From positions 1-56,061 of the forward strand of contig NZ_JAKNBL010000019.1 in assembly GCF_022410535.1 (NCBI RefSeq): DNA of 56,061 nt, in the 5' to 3' direction. This DNA comes from Pelotomaculum terephthalicicum JT. Its GTDB lineage: Bacteria; Bacillota; Desulfotomaculia; Desulfotomaculales; Pelotomaculaceae. A program made the position numbers and the translations under genes. Of the stretch, positions 15,207 to 22,712 are shown piece after piece. The notes beneath the pieces were generated by a model, which made no database searches, was not told the DNA's origin, and saw only the letters and a program-made list of their open reading frames with translations. Positions within the stretch are counted from its first letter, which is position 1; each line of letters begins with the position of its first letter.

Positions 15207-15438
15207 CTACCTTTGTGTTTTGTAGCCAGTACAACGCCACTAAAACCACCATACCGATGACGATTGAAAGGGCAGGATGGATATGCAAAATGCCGTTTGC
15301 CGCAAAGCCGGACGCGATAGCCAGCGCAATGCTGTCAAACAAGATAATGTGTCCAAAGAACAGGCCGATTATCGAAAGAATGATTGCAAGCGCCGCGCCG
15401 ATAATCAACTCAAAACCAAATGCCACTAATACTCCCAC
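15166..15438 (-). CDS. Small multi-pass membrane protein, C-terminus replaced
   Basis: GTG at 15438 follows GAGGAGG and starts MGVLVAFGFELIIGAALAII. Three hydrophobic segments follow (LSIIGLFFGHIILFDSIALA, GILHIHPALSIVIGMVVLVA). The natural-looking part ends about YWLQNTK; after that the frame reads into the neighbouring HTH gene out of its frame (VDPKRISGTIGGYR). The gene is therefore probably cut by the same deletion that removed the start of that HTH gene. It starts two bases after the stop of the XRE regulator at 15441, so the two form a pair. The family is not recognised. Confidence 0.6.
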   Translation of the reverse strand: MGVLVAFGFELIIGAALAIILSIIGLFFGHIILFDSIALAIASGFAANGILHIHPALSIVIGMVVLVALYWLQNTKVDPKRISGTIGGYR

Positions 15439-15440
15439 GG

Positions 15441-15713
15441 TTATTCCTCCTCGCTCTGATTTTTCAGGCGTTCCATTTCTTTTTTCTCTTTCAGGTATGC
15501 TTCCACTGTATGATTGTAAACCAGCTCATGCACGTCCAGTTCCAAAATATCAGCTATCGCCGCGCCGATACGAAAAGATGTCCCGCTTATTCGCCGTTCC
15601 CCCGATTCAAAACGCTGATACTGACGGATATTGATTGAGGCTATATCCGCTACCTGTTGCTGGGTCAATCCAAGTTTTTCACGATGTTTTTTGAGTATGG
15701 CGCGTTCCGGCAA
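15441..15713 (-). CDS. XRE-family transcriptional regulator
   Basis: The 90-residue protein contains a single Cro/C1-type HTH: KKHREKLGLTQQQVADIASI, then NIRQYQRFESGERRISGTSF and IADILELDVHELV. A charged C-terminal tail follows (KEKKEMERLKNQSEEE). The predicted start is TTG at 15713. It is followed two bases later by the membrane protein it probably controls. A small regulator beside a small membrane protein is a common Firmicute arrangement, but no function is established for this pair. Confidence 0.85.
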   Translation of the reverse strand: MPERAILKKHREKLGLTQQQVADIASINIRQYQRFESGERRISGTSFRIGAAIADILELDVHELVYNHTVEAYLKEKKEMERLKNQSEEE

Positions 15714-15735
15714 AATCGCCTGAAATTCGGATAGG

Positions 15736-15861
15736 TCAAACTTTATCTTCTTCCGGATCCCGGACCCGCTCTGTCACGTCCAATATTTTGTCTACATTGA
15801 CCTTAATAACATCGTATTGTTTCTTTCTCTTTGGCAAAACGTTATATTCCGCTTGCAGCAT
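15736..15861 (-). CDS. Short unidentified reading frame, 41 residues
   Basis: ATG at 15861 opens MLQAEYNVLPKRKKQYDVIK, then VDKILDVTERVRDPEEDKV. It is charged, without hydrophobic segments, and looks like real coding composition, but no clear ribosome site or family is seen. It lies 22 bases ahead of the XRE gene on the same strand and may be its operon leader or the tail of a deleted gene. Confidence 0.35.
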   Translation of the reverse strand: MLQAEYNVLPKRKKQYDVIKVNVDKILDVTERVRDPEEDKV

Positions 15862-16224
15862 CGCACATTCGGGAGCTTACCGTCCCCCGGCCTGTGTTGT
15901 CCTTAATGCTTGGCTGCGGCCTCATGCAAAAAAGCGCTGAAAACAGCCCAAAGGTTAGGGAAGCATGATAGCCATTTGTGGCCGTCATGCTCCTGCTTTT
16001 ATTTGCAATTTTCAGGTGTTGCCTCACCGGATGAACCCATTATGCTCATTTCGCAGAGTTGTTAATATCTTTAATTTTTGTCAGATCTCCGCTGCACAAT
16101 ATCTCAAGATGATTGAAAATTTTTTCCGCGGACCAGTCCCACCATCTTAATACCAGCAGATACTCAATCAGATCATCATCAAATCAACGAGCTGATCAGC
16201 CGCGGCGCCTATGTCATCAACGAG
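15862..16224. other. Region without an identifiable gene
   Basis: No convincing gene start is found. The last part (from about 16114) is open in the frame of the following hypothetical protein and reads HHQINELISRGAYVINEVVT, so that gene may be truncated at its 5' end within this stretch. Confidence 0.4.
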
Positions 16225-16716
16225 GTGGTCACGCCGGAAAATTTCAAACCCGTTGAATTTAGCAGGCGAAACGGAGATTTTGTAGGTATGAAAATACTGA
16301 CCAAGCTTGATAAAAAGGATAAGATCACTGATGTCTTCAATCAAAAAACGGTCATACCGAAAAACATCGACGGCTATCAGGGCGCACAGCTGGGAGACAG
16401 CTTTGTGATTGGCAGCGGTGAAAGCCTGGCCATAGACATCAAGGAAACCACCGACAAAATGCCCAAGGTCAACTGGGCCATCATCAATGTGACGACGGGA
16501 GAGCCGATGGATTGGATAGCCGGCGCGTTGGGCGGTTACAGGTTTATCTATACACCGCGGGAAGCTTACGCCAACCATACTTTTAAAGTCGTCATGAGCG
16601 CAATGGAAAGCGACACTGCCCATATTGAAATCTTCACTTACCGGACGGGAGAAGGCGAAGCCGCCTCAGACGGACAAATGACAAGACAAACTATAACCAA
16701 TTTCATTGAAAACTGA
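16225..16716 (+). CDS. Hypothetical protein, probably 5'-truncated
   Basis: The frame encodes a soluble protein of about 160 residues with no family that I recognise. Visible features are NFKPVEFSRRNGDFVGMKIL, GDSFVIGSGESLAIDIKETT, PMDWIAGALGGYRFIYTPRE and a polar C-terminus. Repeated beta-type hydrophobic alternation suggests a beta-rich domain. There is no signal peptide, and the same frame stays open for about 35 codons upstream of the GTG at 16225, with coding-like sequence (RGAYVINEVV). This suggests that the true N-terminus has been lost or lies upstream without a ribosome site. Confidence 0.5.
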   Translation: MVTPENFKPVEFSRRNGDFVGMKILTKLDKKDKITDVFNQKTVIPKNIDGYQGAQLGDSFVIGSGESLAIDIKETTDKMPKVNWAIINVTTGEPMDWIAGALGGYRFIYTPREAYANHTFKVVMSAMESDTAHIEIFTYRTGEGEAASDGQMTRQTITNFIEN

Positions 16717-17300
16717 CTGTTCTATCAGCATCTTAAGACATGGTTATTATTTCGTCCCATGTACTTACTTTAATGTACAGTTGCTTTGAATATTTGAAAC
16801 CATCATTGCTTCTATTATGTTAGCGCAAACCAGAAAACCGTTTTATCAACTTATTTTAGGAGAACAAAAGCCGTAAAAGAACGTAAAGGAATGATGACAA
16901 TTATTTAAAGATTTTTTTGCAAAACCTGTTGCAAAAACCTCATCTTCTTGTCTTATAAAGAGAAGGATGAGTAATCTACAATAAATGGAAGGTATAAATT
17001 GTTTCAGTGGAGGTCAGCGTTTTGGAGTGACAGTAAATAAAGCGGTAAATTATATGATGAAATGATATATACAATTCACATCCAACAGTTAAGGAAACGG
17101 CGGCTTTGATTGTGATTTCAAAACCGCCGTTTGGCATTAGCTAGCTTACTACGCGTACGATTATCTACCGCCGAAAAAAGGTCTCCTGTTGTTCAAAAAG
17201 TAAATCATGGTAGTGCTGCAAGAATAAAAATATCAACCTCCAATATAAATGTTCAGGAAATAAGCCGTCCACCCAAACAGATAGCCTAATCAGCTATAAC
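16717..17300. other. 584-base intergenic region
   Basis: Apart from the hairpin at 17095-17132 I see no gene. The stretch 16915-16985 contains the repeated word TTGCAAAA and an imperfect CTCATCTTCTT/AAGAGAAGGATGAG inverted repeat, perhaps an old terminator. A remnant of a larger deleted gene cannot be excluded. Confidence 0.5.
17095..17132. terminator. Hairpin downstream of the M56 gene
   Basis: AAACGGCGGCTTTGA pairs with TCAAAACCGCCGTTT with one internal mismatch and an 8-base loop. It lies between convergent features, about 170 bases past the M56 stop, and could terminate either strand; T-runs are weak. Confidence 0.55.
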
Positions 17301-18752
17301 TCACCAGGTGCGTTTGAAACCGCTGTTTTCGATTGCAAATGTCATCATAACATCATCGTCATCGTCCAGCATGCTCGCATCAACAGCGCGCCCATCAATT
17401 GACTTTGTGACCAGCGCTCCGTTTTTAATATCCCGCAAAACCCGTTCTTCCTGACGGACGACCTCATCCATTAATCCCTGGTTCCACACAAACCGGTCGC
17501 CAGAGACCGGCCGGCCCTTTTCGCCGGTTAAGGACTGTTCGTAATCTACAACCGCTTGCAGTTTTTCCTTTTCCTGTTCCAGCCATGTTTTGTATTCGTC
17601 ATAGCTATACCATTCCACGGTCATCCAAGTTTTTCCTCCGTCCCAACTGATCCTGTCTTTCCCAGTTGCTTGATCAAATATTGACATTGCGGGTTGCTCA
17701 CACATGGCGGTTTGGAAATCTATATTAGCAGCTCTAAGGAGCACAAGCCGACGAACGGAAGGGTCCTGGTCATCCGTTTGTCCTGCCGTATTGGCAGAGG
17801 TAGCAAATACAGCGGGCACGCCAATAACCAAAGCAAGGGCCAGTATCATTCCGATCAGGGAAGTTTTTTTCATTTTCATAATCGACACAATCCTTTCTTC
17901 AATAGTGTTTTGGCTGAAATTGTTACACAAGGGGGTTAGCCTGTTCTTCCTTTCCTCCAGGCCGATGAGCGTCATAGCGTAAGCTGATTTCATGGTTTCC
18001 CCGAACGTCTGCACCACGGTTTCATCGCAGGACAGCTCAAGGTCACGGTTTGCCAGCACATACATTACCCACACCAGAGGGTTGAACCAGTGAATGCATA
18101 AAGCGGATGCCAGCAATAGCTTGGTCAGCGCGTCAAACCGCCTGATATGCACAAATTCATGGGTAAGGATATGCCGCAGCCTTGTTTCGTCCGTCCAGTC
18201 TGTTGTTTTGGGCAGCAACACCACGGGTCTGAAGATCCCATAAGTCAGCGGCGCTTTGATTTTATCGGATTGCTTTATTTGGACAGTCCGCCGCATCGGA
18301 TGTTCCCGCAGCCAAAGGGCTGCAAAGTTATTCGTGACTGGCAGGGCGGTTTGAAATTCCCGGCGGCATTTGATATAGGCCACGATGAAAAACAAGGCAC
18401 AGGCGCACATGCCAGCCAGCCAAATGACCGTAACGGGCGAAACGGATGCGACTGACGCGCCAATCCCAATGGTATGCTCTAGATCGGGAGCAGCGCCCAT
18501 ATTGGGGATGCCCGTCGTTTTTACAGGAGCGGTGAAAGCCGTCGTTTCCGCAACTGCCCGTTTCAGCATGTCGATACCCGTGTAAAAGCTGAAACGCGAC
18601 GGAATGGAAAAGGGAATAAGCAAGCGGCAAATCGCTACGCCCCACAGAACAAGAAACGTCTTTTTCGGCAGTTTGTGCAGGGTAAGCGCGCGGACGATAA
18701 CAACGGCGCCAATGAGGACAGCCCCCAAAAGACTCATTTTTAAAATATCCAT
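17301..18752 (-). CDS. M56-family membrane metallopeptidase (BlaR1-like)
   Basis: The 483-residue protein has the BlaR1/MecR1 protease layout. Membrane segments near residues 5-25, 33-50 and 105-127 surround a cytoplasmic zinc-protease domain with HEFVH (198-202) and the downstream glutamate in DLELSCDETVV. Another membrane helix follows (SLIGMILALALVIGVPAVFA, about 290-315), then an extracytoplasmic C-terminal region of about 170 residues without a penicillin-binding domain. Family members cleave their BlaI partner after an outside signal. It starts 10 bases after the BlaI stop, preceded by GGCGG, so the two form an operon. The signal is unknown; it need not be a beta-lactam. Confidence 0.9.
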   Translation of the reverse strand: MDILKMSLLGAVLIGAVVIVRALTLHKLPKKTFLVLWGVAICRLLIPFSIPSRFSFYTGIDMLKRAVAETTAFTAPVKTTGIPNMGAAPDLEHTIGIGASVASVSPVTVIWLAGMCACALFFIVAYIKCRREFQTALPVTNNFAALWLREHPMRRTVQIKQSDKIKAPLTYGIFRPVVLLPKTTDWTDETRLRHILTHEFVHIRRFDALTKLLLASALCIHWFNPLVWVMYVLANRDLELSCDETVVQTFGETMKSAYAMTLIGLEERKNRLTPLCNNFSQNTIEERIVSIMKMKKTSLIGMILALALVIGVPAVFATSANTAGQTDDQDPSVRRLVLLRAANIDFQTAMCEQPAMSIFDQATGKDRISWDGGKTWMTVEWYSYDEYKTWLEQEKEKLQAVVDYEQSLTGEKGRPVSGDRFVWNQGLMDEVVRQEERVLRDIKNGALVTKSIDGRAVDASMLDDDDDVMMTFAIENSGFKRTW

Positions 18753-18762
18753 ATTCGCCGCC

Positions 18763-19122
18763 TCATCTCAAATTATTGACAAGCTGCTTCAGCCTTTCGA
18801 TTTCTTCAACAGACAGGGGTTTCCTGTTCAGAAGAGAAGCGAAAAGTAAATCGGCAGAGCCGTCAAATACCTTGTTGATCAGTTCCGTGGTTTCCTGTTC
18901 CTGCACCTGTTCCTTTGAGATGACAGCCCGGCACAAGAAATTGGGTTCCAGCCGTTCTATGGCCCCCTTGGCGATACATTTTTTAATCACAGTGTAGGTG
19001 GTGTTCTTGTTCCATCCCACCTGTTCTTTGAGGATTTCGGTAAGCCGCTTGGCGGTTAAAGGCCCTCCCTTCCATAAGACATCCATCACCTTTAGTTCGG
19101 AATCGAAAAGTTTTATTCCCAT
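18763..19122 (-). CDS. BlaI/MecI/CopY-family repressor
   Basis: The 119-residue product begins MGIKLFDSELKVMDVLWKGG and carries the winged helix with LTAKRLTEILKEQVGWNKNT and TYTVIKKCIAKGAIERLEP. The C-terminal dimerisation helix follows, ending LSVEEIERLKQLVNNL. The start at 19122 follows GGAG; a longer version from 19170 would run into the operator region. Three palindromic ACTA/TAGT boxes upstream fit autoregulation. The M56 protease next to it probably inactivates the repressor by cleavage near the dimerisation segment. Confidence 0.92.
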   Translation of the reverse strand: MGIKLFDSELKVMDVLWKGGPLTAKRLTEILKEQVGWNKNTTYTVIKKCIAKGAIERLEPNFLCRAVISKEQVQEQETTELINKVFDGSADLLFASLLNRKPLSVEEIERLKQLVNNLR

Positions 19123-19140
19123 GCGTACATCTCCTTTATG

Positions 19141-19215
19141 GACTATTGCAATAGTTTTCCCACAATTCAATACTACCGCGATAGTCTACACATGTCAAGA
19201 CTATTTCAGTAGTCT
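19141..19215 (-). promoter_or_regulatory. Three BlaI-type operator boxes
   Basis: GACTATTGCAATAGTT (19141-19156), TACTACCGCGATAGTCT (19171-19187) and GACTATTTCAGTAGTCT (19199-19215) are dyads of the ACTA-N-TAGT kind known for BlaI/MecI operators. They lie directly upstream of this BlaI gene. Confidence 0.75.
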
Positions 19216-19300
19216 TTGAAAATATTAAAGCGTCCGTTTATGTGATAGCTAAAGAAAACAAGATCGCAAAGGTTATCCGCCCAAACCGTTTAGCAATACC

Positions 19301-19498
19301 CTATAGATTTTCTTCAATAAAAATAGTTTCAATAGTAACTTCAAAAAAACGTGCTATTTTGAAGGCCAGTCTAAGGGAGGGGTCGTACCTCCCTTTTTCA
19401 ATGGCGTTAATGGTGGCCCGCGTAACGCCCAGTTTATTTGCCAGTTCCTCCTGGGTCAGGTCATGCATGGCGCGATAGACTTTTAGCTTATTCTTCAT
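19301..19498 (-). CDS. Small XRE-family regulator
   Basis: The 65-residue protein MKNKLKVYRAMHDLTQEELA carries a complete HTH (NKLGVTRATINAIEKGRYDP, SLRLAFKIARFFEVTIETIF) and little else, matching the YgzD/PhrH-like group of minimal Firmicute regulators. Its ATG overlaps the stop of the membrane-protein gene upstream (TAATG), indicating translational coupling. Such pairs of a minimal HTH and a 4-6 helix membrane protein are frequent; the regulated process is unknown. The nearby 135-bp inverted duplicate ends just before this gene. Confidence 0.88.
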   Translation of the reverse strand: MKNKLKVYRAMHDLTQEELANKLGVTRATINAIEKGRYDPSLRLAFKIARFFEVTIETIFIEENL

Positions 19499-20052
19499 TA
19501 TTTTTTCATCTCCAAGAGAACCAAGCTGGCAAACCAAAAAAGCAGTCCGGCGCTTAAAATACCTATCCATAATCCTAATTGGTCAAGGGCTATCCAGGGC
19601 TGTATAATTGCCCCTATGATTAGGAAATTAAGGAATATAAACGACCAAGAGCCCGACCAGGCATAATGCAGCACAATTCTTTCGTCCACAACCGGGTCAG
19701 GAAAAAAATGCTTGACTCCAAACCTTTTGGCGAGATAGAAAATGATTACAATTCCTAAGACATAAATGCCAAGCATACTCCCTCCGGGAGGATGAATAGA
19801 AAATGTGGAAAGAATAGCTAAAACCACGCCTACCAGAATAATGGGCATACTAAGTGCGGTAAGAACCAATCCAATCCATAGCACAATTGGTTTTTTGGGT
19901 GCGATATTAATAAAAAAAGCTATCGCAATTCCACCGGCTGTTGCCAAAAGCCGAACTGGATCGACAATACCATCCTTGAAGAACTGAAGTATCACACTTA
20001 TAATCAGGAACATTACCGCGAATACCACAAACCAAACCAACTTATTTTTCAT
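19498..20052 (-). CDS. Multi-pass membrane protein coupled to the XRE regulator
   Basis: The 184-residue protein MKNKLVWFVVFAVMFLIISV has about five or six predicted membrane helices (among them GGIAIAFFINIA, VLWIGLVLTALSMPIILVGV, GIYVLGIVIIFYLAKRFGV, WSFIFLNFLIIGAIIQPWIA and LGLWIGILSAGLLFWFASLV). It resembles DUF2178-like proteins with a conserved DERIVLH stretch before the last helices; this assignment is tentative. ATG follows GGAGG at eight bases. It overlaps the HTH gene downstream by the stop/start codons. A near-identical 135-bp part of this gene is present in inverted orientation at 12639-12773. Confidence 0.82.
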   Translation of the reverse strand: MKNKLVWFVVFAVMFLIISVILQFFKDGIVDPVRLLATAGGIAIAFFINIAPKKPIVLWIGLVLTALSMPIILVGVVLAILSTFSIHPPGGSMLGIYVLGIVIIFYLAKRFGVKHFFPDPVVDERIVLHYAWSGSWSFIFLNFLIIGAIIQPWIALDQLGLWIGILSAGLLFWFASLVLLEMKK

Positions 20053-20185
20053 AGTAGTTTCCTCCTTTTGGTTCTTTACAATTAAGATTGTATAATAAAC
20101 TACTCTAAATGTAAATAATGTTCTACTTTTTGTATCACATGCTTTACATAAGCACGCCTTCGTCAGGGTTTTTCTTTGAACACTA

Positions 20186-20240
20186 TTGACAACTTGGTTT
20201 AATGATATTAAACTAATCATGCGGTCTAATGATATTAAAC
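20186..20240 (+). promoter_or_regulatory. Promoter and twin operators of the second BlaI/M56 pair
   Basis: TTGACA (20186-20191) is followed by the near-palindrome GTTTAATGATATTAAAC (20197-20213), which covers the expected -10 position. A second copy, GTCTAATGATATTAAAC, lies at 20224-20240, before the ribosome site. These boxes differ from the ACTA-type sites of the other BlaI gene, so the two systems probably do not cross-regulate. Confidence 0.78.
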
Positions 20241-20256
20241 CAAAGGAGCGAGCATT

Positions 20257-20616
20257 TTGGAAGATTATAAATTGGGAGCCATGGAAACAAAGTTTGCAGA
20301 ACTTATGTGGGATAACGAACCTATTGCATCAGGCGAGCTGGTGAAGCTTTGTGAAAAAGAATTGAGTTGGAAAAAATCGACCACCTATACGATGCTTAGG
20401 CGGTTGTGCGAACGTAATATATTTCAAAATAAAAACGGTGTGGTTTCCTCTATCATAACCAAGCAAGAGTTTCAGGCATTGCAAAGTGAGCAATTTGTAA
20501 AAGAAACTTTTGGCGGGTCACTCCCACATTTCTTAGCAGCGTTTGCGACACGCAAGAAATTGAGTGAAAATGAGATTGAAGAGCTGCAAAGGTTAATCAA
20601 TCAGCATAGGAGGTGA
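20257..20616 (+). CDS. BlaI/MecI/CopY-family repressor, second copy
   Basis: The 119-residue protein has the family winged helix (LGAMETKFAELMWDNEPIAS, ELSWKKSTTYTMLRRLCERN) and the dimerisation end (KKLSENEIEELQRLINQHRR). TTG at 20257 is used because GGAG lies at the right distance and no ATG with a ribosome site exists until codon 9. Twin palindromes upstream fit autorepression. The M56 protease gene starts four bases later, so the two are one operon. Sequence divergence from the first BlaI protein indicates separate origin and not a local duplication. Confidence 0.92.
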   Translation: MEDYKLGAMETKFAELMWDNEPIASGELVKLCEKELSWKKSTTYTMLRRLCERNIFQNKNGVVSSIITKQEFQALQSEQFVKETFGGSLPHFLAAFATRKKLSENEIEELQRLINQHRR

Positions 20617-20620
20617 AGAA

Positions 20621-22315
20621 ATGAACGCGGTATTTTTACAGGTCTTGAATATGAGCCTGACGGCAAGCTATGTCATTCTTTTTGTTTTGGCTGCAAGGCT
20701 GCTTTTGAAAAAAGCTCCGAAAATATTTTCATACGCATTGTGGGGCGTCGTTCTGTTCCGGCTGACATGTCCGTTCTCTTTTGAGAGCCTGTTCAGTCTG
20801 TTCGCTATAAACCCAAATCCTATCCCAAGCGATATCATATATGCAGAGGTTCCGCAAATCAACACCGGCATAGCCCTTGTCGATCATGCGGCAAATCCGA
20901 TTTTGTCAACTCAAACGGCCATGCAGGGCGCAAGCGTCAACCCAATGCAGATATGGGCCTTTACGGGCAGCATGATTTGGCTGGCGGGGATAGCCGTATT
21001 GCTGATTTACAGCCTGGTATCCCTTCTCCGCCTGCGTTCCAAGCTGGTCGGCGCGGTTAAAGGGCGCGACAATATTTATCTTGCCGATTATATCACATCC
21101 CCTTTCGTGATGGGCGTGATACGCCCGAAAATCTATTTGCCGTCCACGCTTTCCGAACGGGAGCAAGACTATATCATTCTGCATGAACAGACGCATATCA
21201 GTCGCCTTGACCATATTGTAAAAATTGTTGCGTTTCTTGTACTTATCGTTCATTGGTTTAATCCTCTGGTTTGGCTCGCGTTCATGCTGAGCGTAAAGGA
21301 TATGGAAACGTCCTGCGACGAAAGCGTGATGAAGCATATGGATACGGACATACGCAAAGAATACTCCGCGTCTTTATTGAGCCTGGCCACGGGCAGAAAA
21401 ATCGTCGCCGGAATACCGCTGGCCTTTGGCGAAGGCGATACGAAAAGCAGAATAAAGAATGTGCTCAATTATAAGAAGCCTGCGTTTTGGATTGTTGCCG
21501 CGGCTGTGGTTGTGTGCCTTGTATTGACCGTTTGTCTGATAGCCAATCCTCGGACTGATTCAATTTCAAATTCCTATGAACATCTTGGTTATACTGTTTT
21601 GCCGCCTGATGACTATAACGGAAAAGTAGCTTTGACGGAACAAAATAAACTTGATGACAATACAATTATTGAGGTCTATCAAACAGCGACGCGGGAAAAG
21701 TACCCGGAGGCGGGCTTTATGTTCCGTATTGTGCGCCATACGCCTGCGGAGTTCGAGGACTATTTCCCGTTGGTGGATATGATCGGCGGCGTAGAACACT
21801 TTGCCAAGGACGACAATTACTATTATTCCTGCGAAAGGCCGACAGATGTGCAGGCAGATACGGAGACGAAAGGCGTGTATGAGGAGTACAGCGCGCTTTG
21901 CAAGCACATAGATTCCATCCTCTCGTCGTTTATCGAAGTCAACCATTTGACAGCGTATGACCACAATGCGGCAGTGTATAAGCCTGAGTATACTTATCCC
22001 GGCAATCATGCCATATATGCGTTTACCCTTTCAAATGGGGCAAAGTTTAAGCTCATTCTTTCTCAGCCGGTTAGGCAGGGCGCAGGCGGCATATGGTGTG
22101 TCGAACGGATGTATGATGAGAACAATAATTTGTATCTCGCGATGCCGGATACCGACCTGACGGCAATGGAGTACTATAAGGAACAGCAGAATGAGGCGGA
22201 TGCCGGACACAAAGTCGGATCGCTGGAGGCAGAGGATGTCGCATTGACATATCTGGATAAAGTTTGGAGCTGGGCGGATGACATTGCGGAAAGAAGCATA
22301 CGAGACTTGTTATAG
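20621..22315 (+). CDS. M56-family membrane metallopeptidase with large external domain
   Basis: The 564-residue protein has N-terminal membrane helices (about 10-30, 40-60, 112-135) and the zinc motif HEQTH (188-192) with downstream DMETSCDESVM. A further helix (FWIVAAAVVVCLVLTVCLIA, about 288-310) is followed by an extracytoplasmic region of about 255 residues containing TVLPPDDYNGKVALTEQNKL and GVEHFAKDDNYYYSCERPTD. The external region lacks a penicillin-binding fold that I recognise and is probably the sensor. ATG follows AGGAGGTGAAGAA. Together with the repressor just upstream it forms a signal-dependent proteolytic switch. No target gene besides the pair itself is adjacent. Confidence 0.9.
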   Translation: MNAVFLQVLNMSLTASYVILFVLAARLLLKKAPKIFSYALWGVVLFRLTCPFSFESLFSLFAINPNPIPSDIIYAEVPQINTGIALVDHAANPILSTQTAMQGASVNPMQIWAFTGSMIWLAGIAVLLIYSLVSLLRLRSKLVGAVKGRDNIYLADYITSPFVMGVIRPKIYLPSTLSEREQDYIILHEQTHISRLDHIVKIVAFLVLIVHWFNPLVWLAFMLSVKDMETSCDESVMKHMDTDIRKEYSASLLSLATGRKIVAGIPLAFGEGDTKSRIKNVLNYKKPAFWIVAAAVVVCLVLTVCLIANPRTDSISNSYEHLGYTVLPPDDYNGKVALTEQNKLDDNTIIEVYQTATREKYPEAGFMFRIVRHTPAEFEDYFPLVDMIGGVEHFAKDDNYYYSCERPTDVQADTETKGVYEEYSALCKHIDSILSSFIEVNHLTAYDHNAAVYKPEYTYPGNHAIYAFTLSNGAKFKLILSQPVRQGAGGIWCVERMYDENNNLYLAMPDTDLTAMEYYKEQQNEADAGHKVGSLEAEDVALTYLDKVWSWADDIAERSIRDLL

Positions 22316-22553
22316 ATATTGGAGTCTGCGTAGTGTATAAACGCGTAAGGCTCTATGTCGCCGCCCGCGTTGATATGCAAATATCTCCTACACTCGCAAT
22401 ACAGCCCTGTGCATATTCGCCGTCGTTCCAGAAATCCAACGTAAACAGAGGTACAGCAGGATTAAAGGCAATTTGCTTTGCGTCCACCATTTCCCCAAAA
22501 TGGGCGGGATTAACTCAGTCAAGCGGATATATCGGAATATTTGAGGGCCGCTT

Positions 22554-22712
22554 TCATCTTAAAAGGGTGGTTATACAAACCAATAAACCTAAAATTGAGA
22601 ATCCTGTTCCGCTGATATAAGGGTATTCAATATTCATTTCATAGAGGTATCCGGCACTGAGTGGACCTAATACCTTAAAGCTTAAAATCCGGATCGGGTT
22701 ACGGGTGTTCAT
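22554..22712 (-). pseudogene. MFS transporter C-terminal remnant
   Basis: ATG at 22712 overlaps the end of the PEP-synthase frame and opens 52 codons: MNTRNPIRILSFKVLGPLSA, then YISGTGFSILGLLVCITTLL. KVLGPLSAGYLYE and the last helix resemble the final two membrane segments of major facilitator proteins. The preceding ten or more helices are missing. It may be a deletion remnant of a transporter once transcribed with the PEP synthase; translation as a fused start is possible but unlikely to give function. The bases between 22316 and 22553 hold nothing recognisable. Confidence 0.6.

Noticed and set aside
15842-16027. 61-codon minus-strand frame
   Set aside because: Composition looks random and it overlaps the better candidate at 15736-15861.
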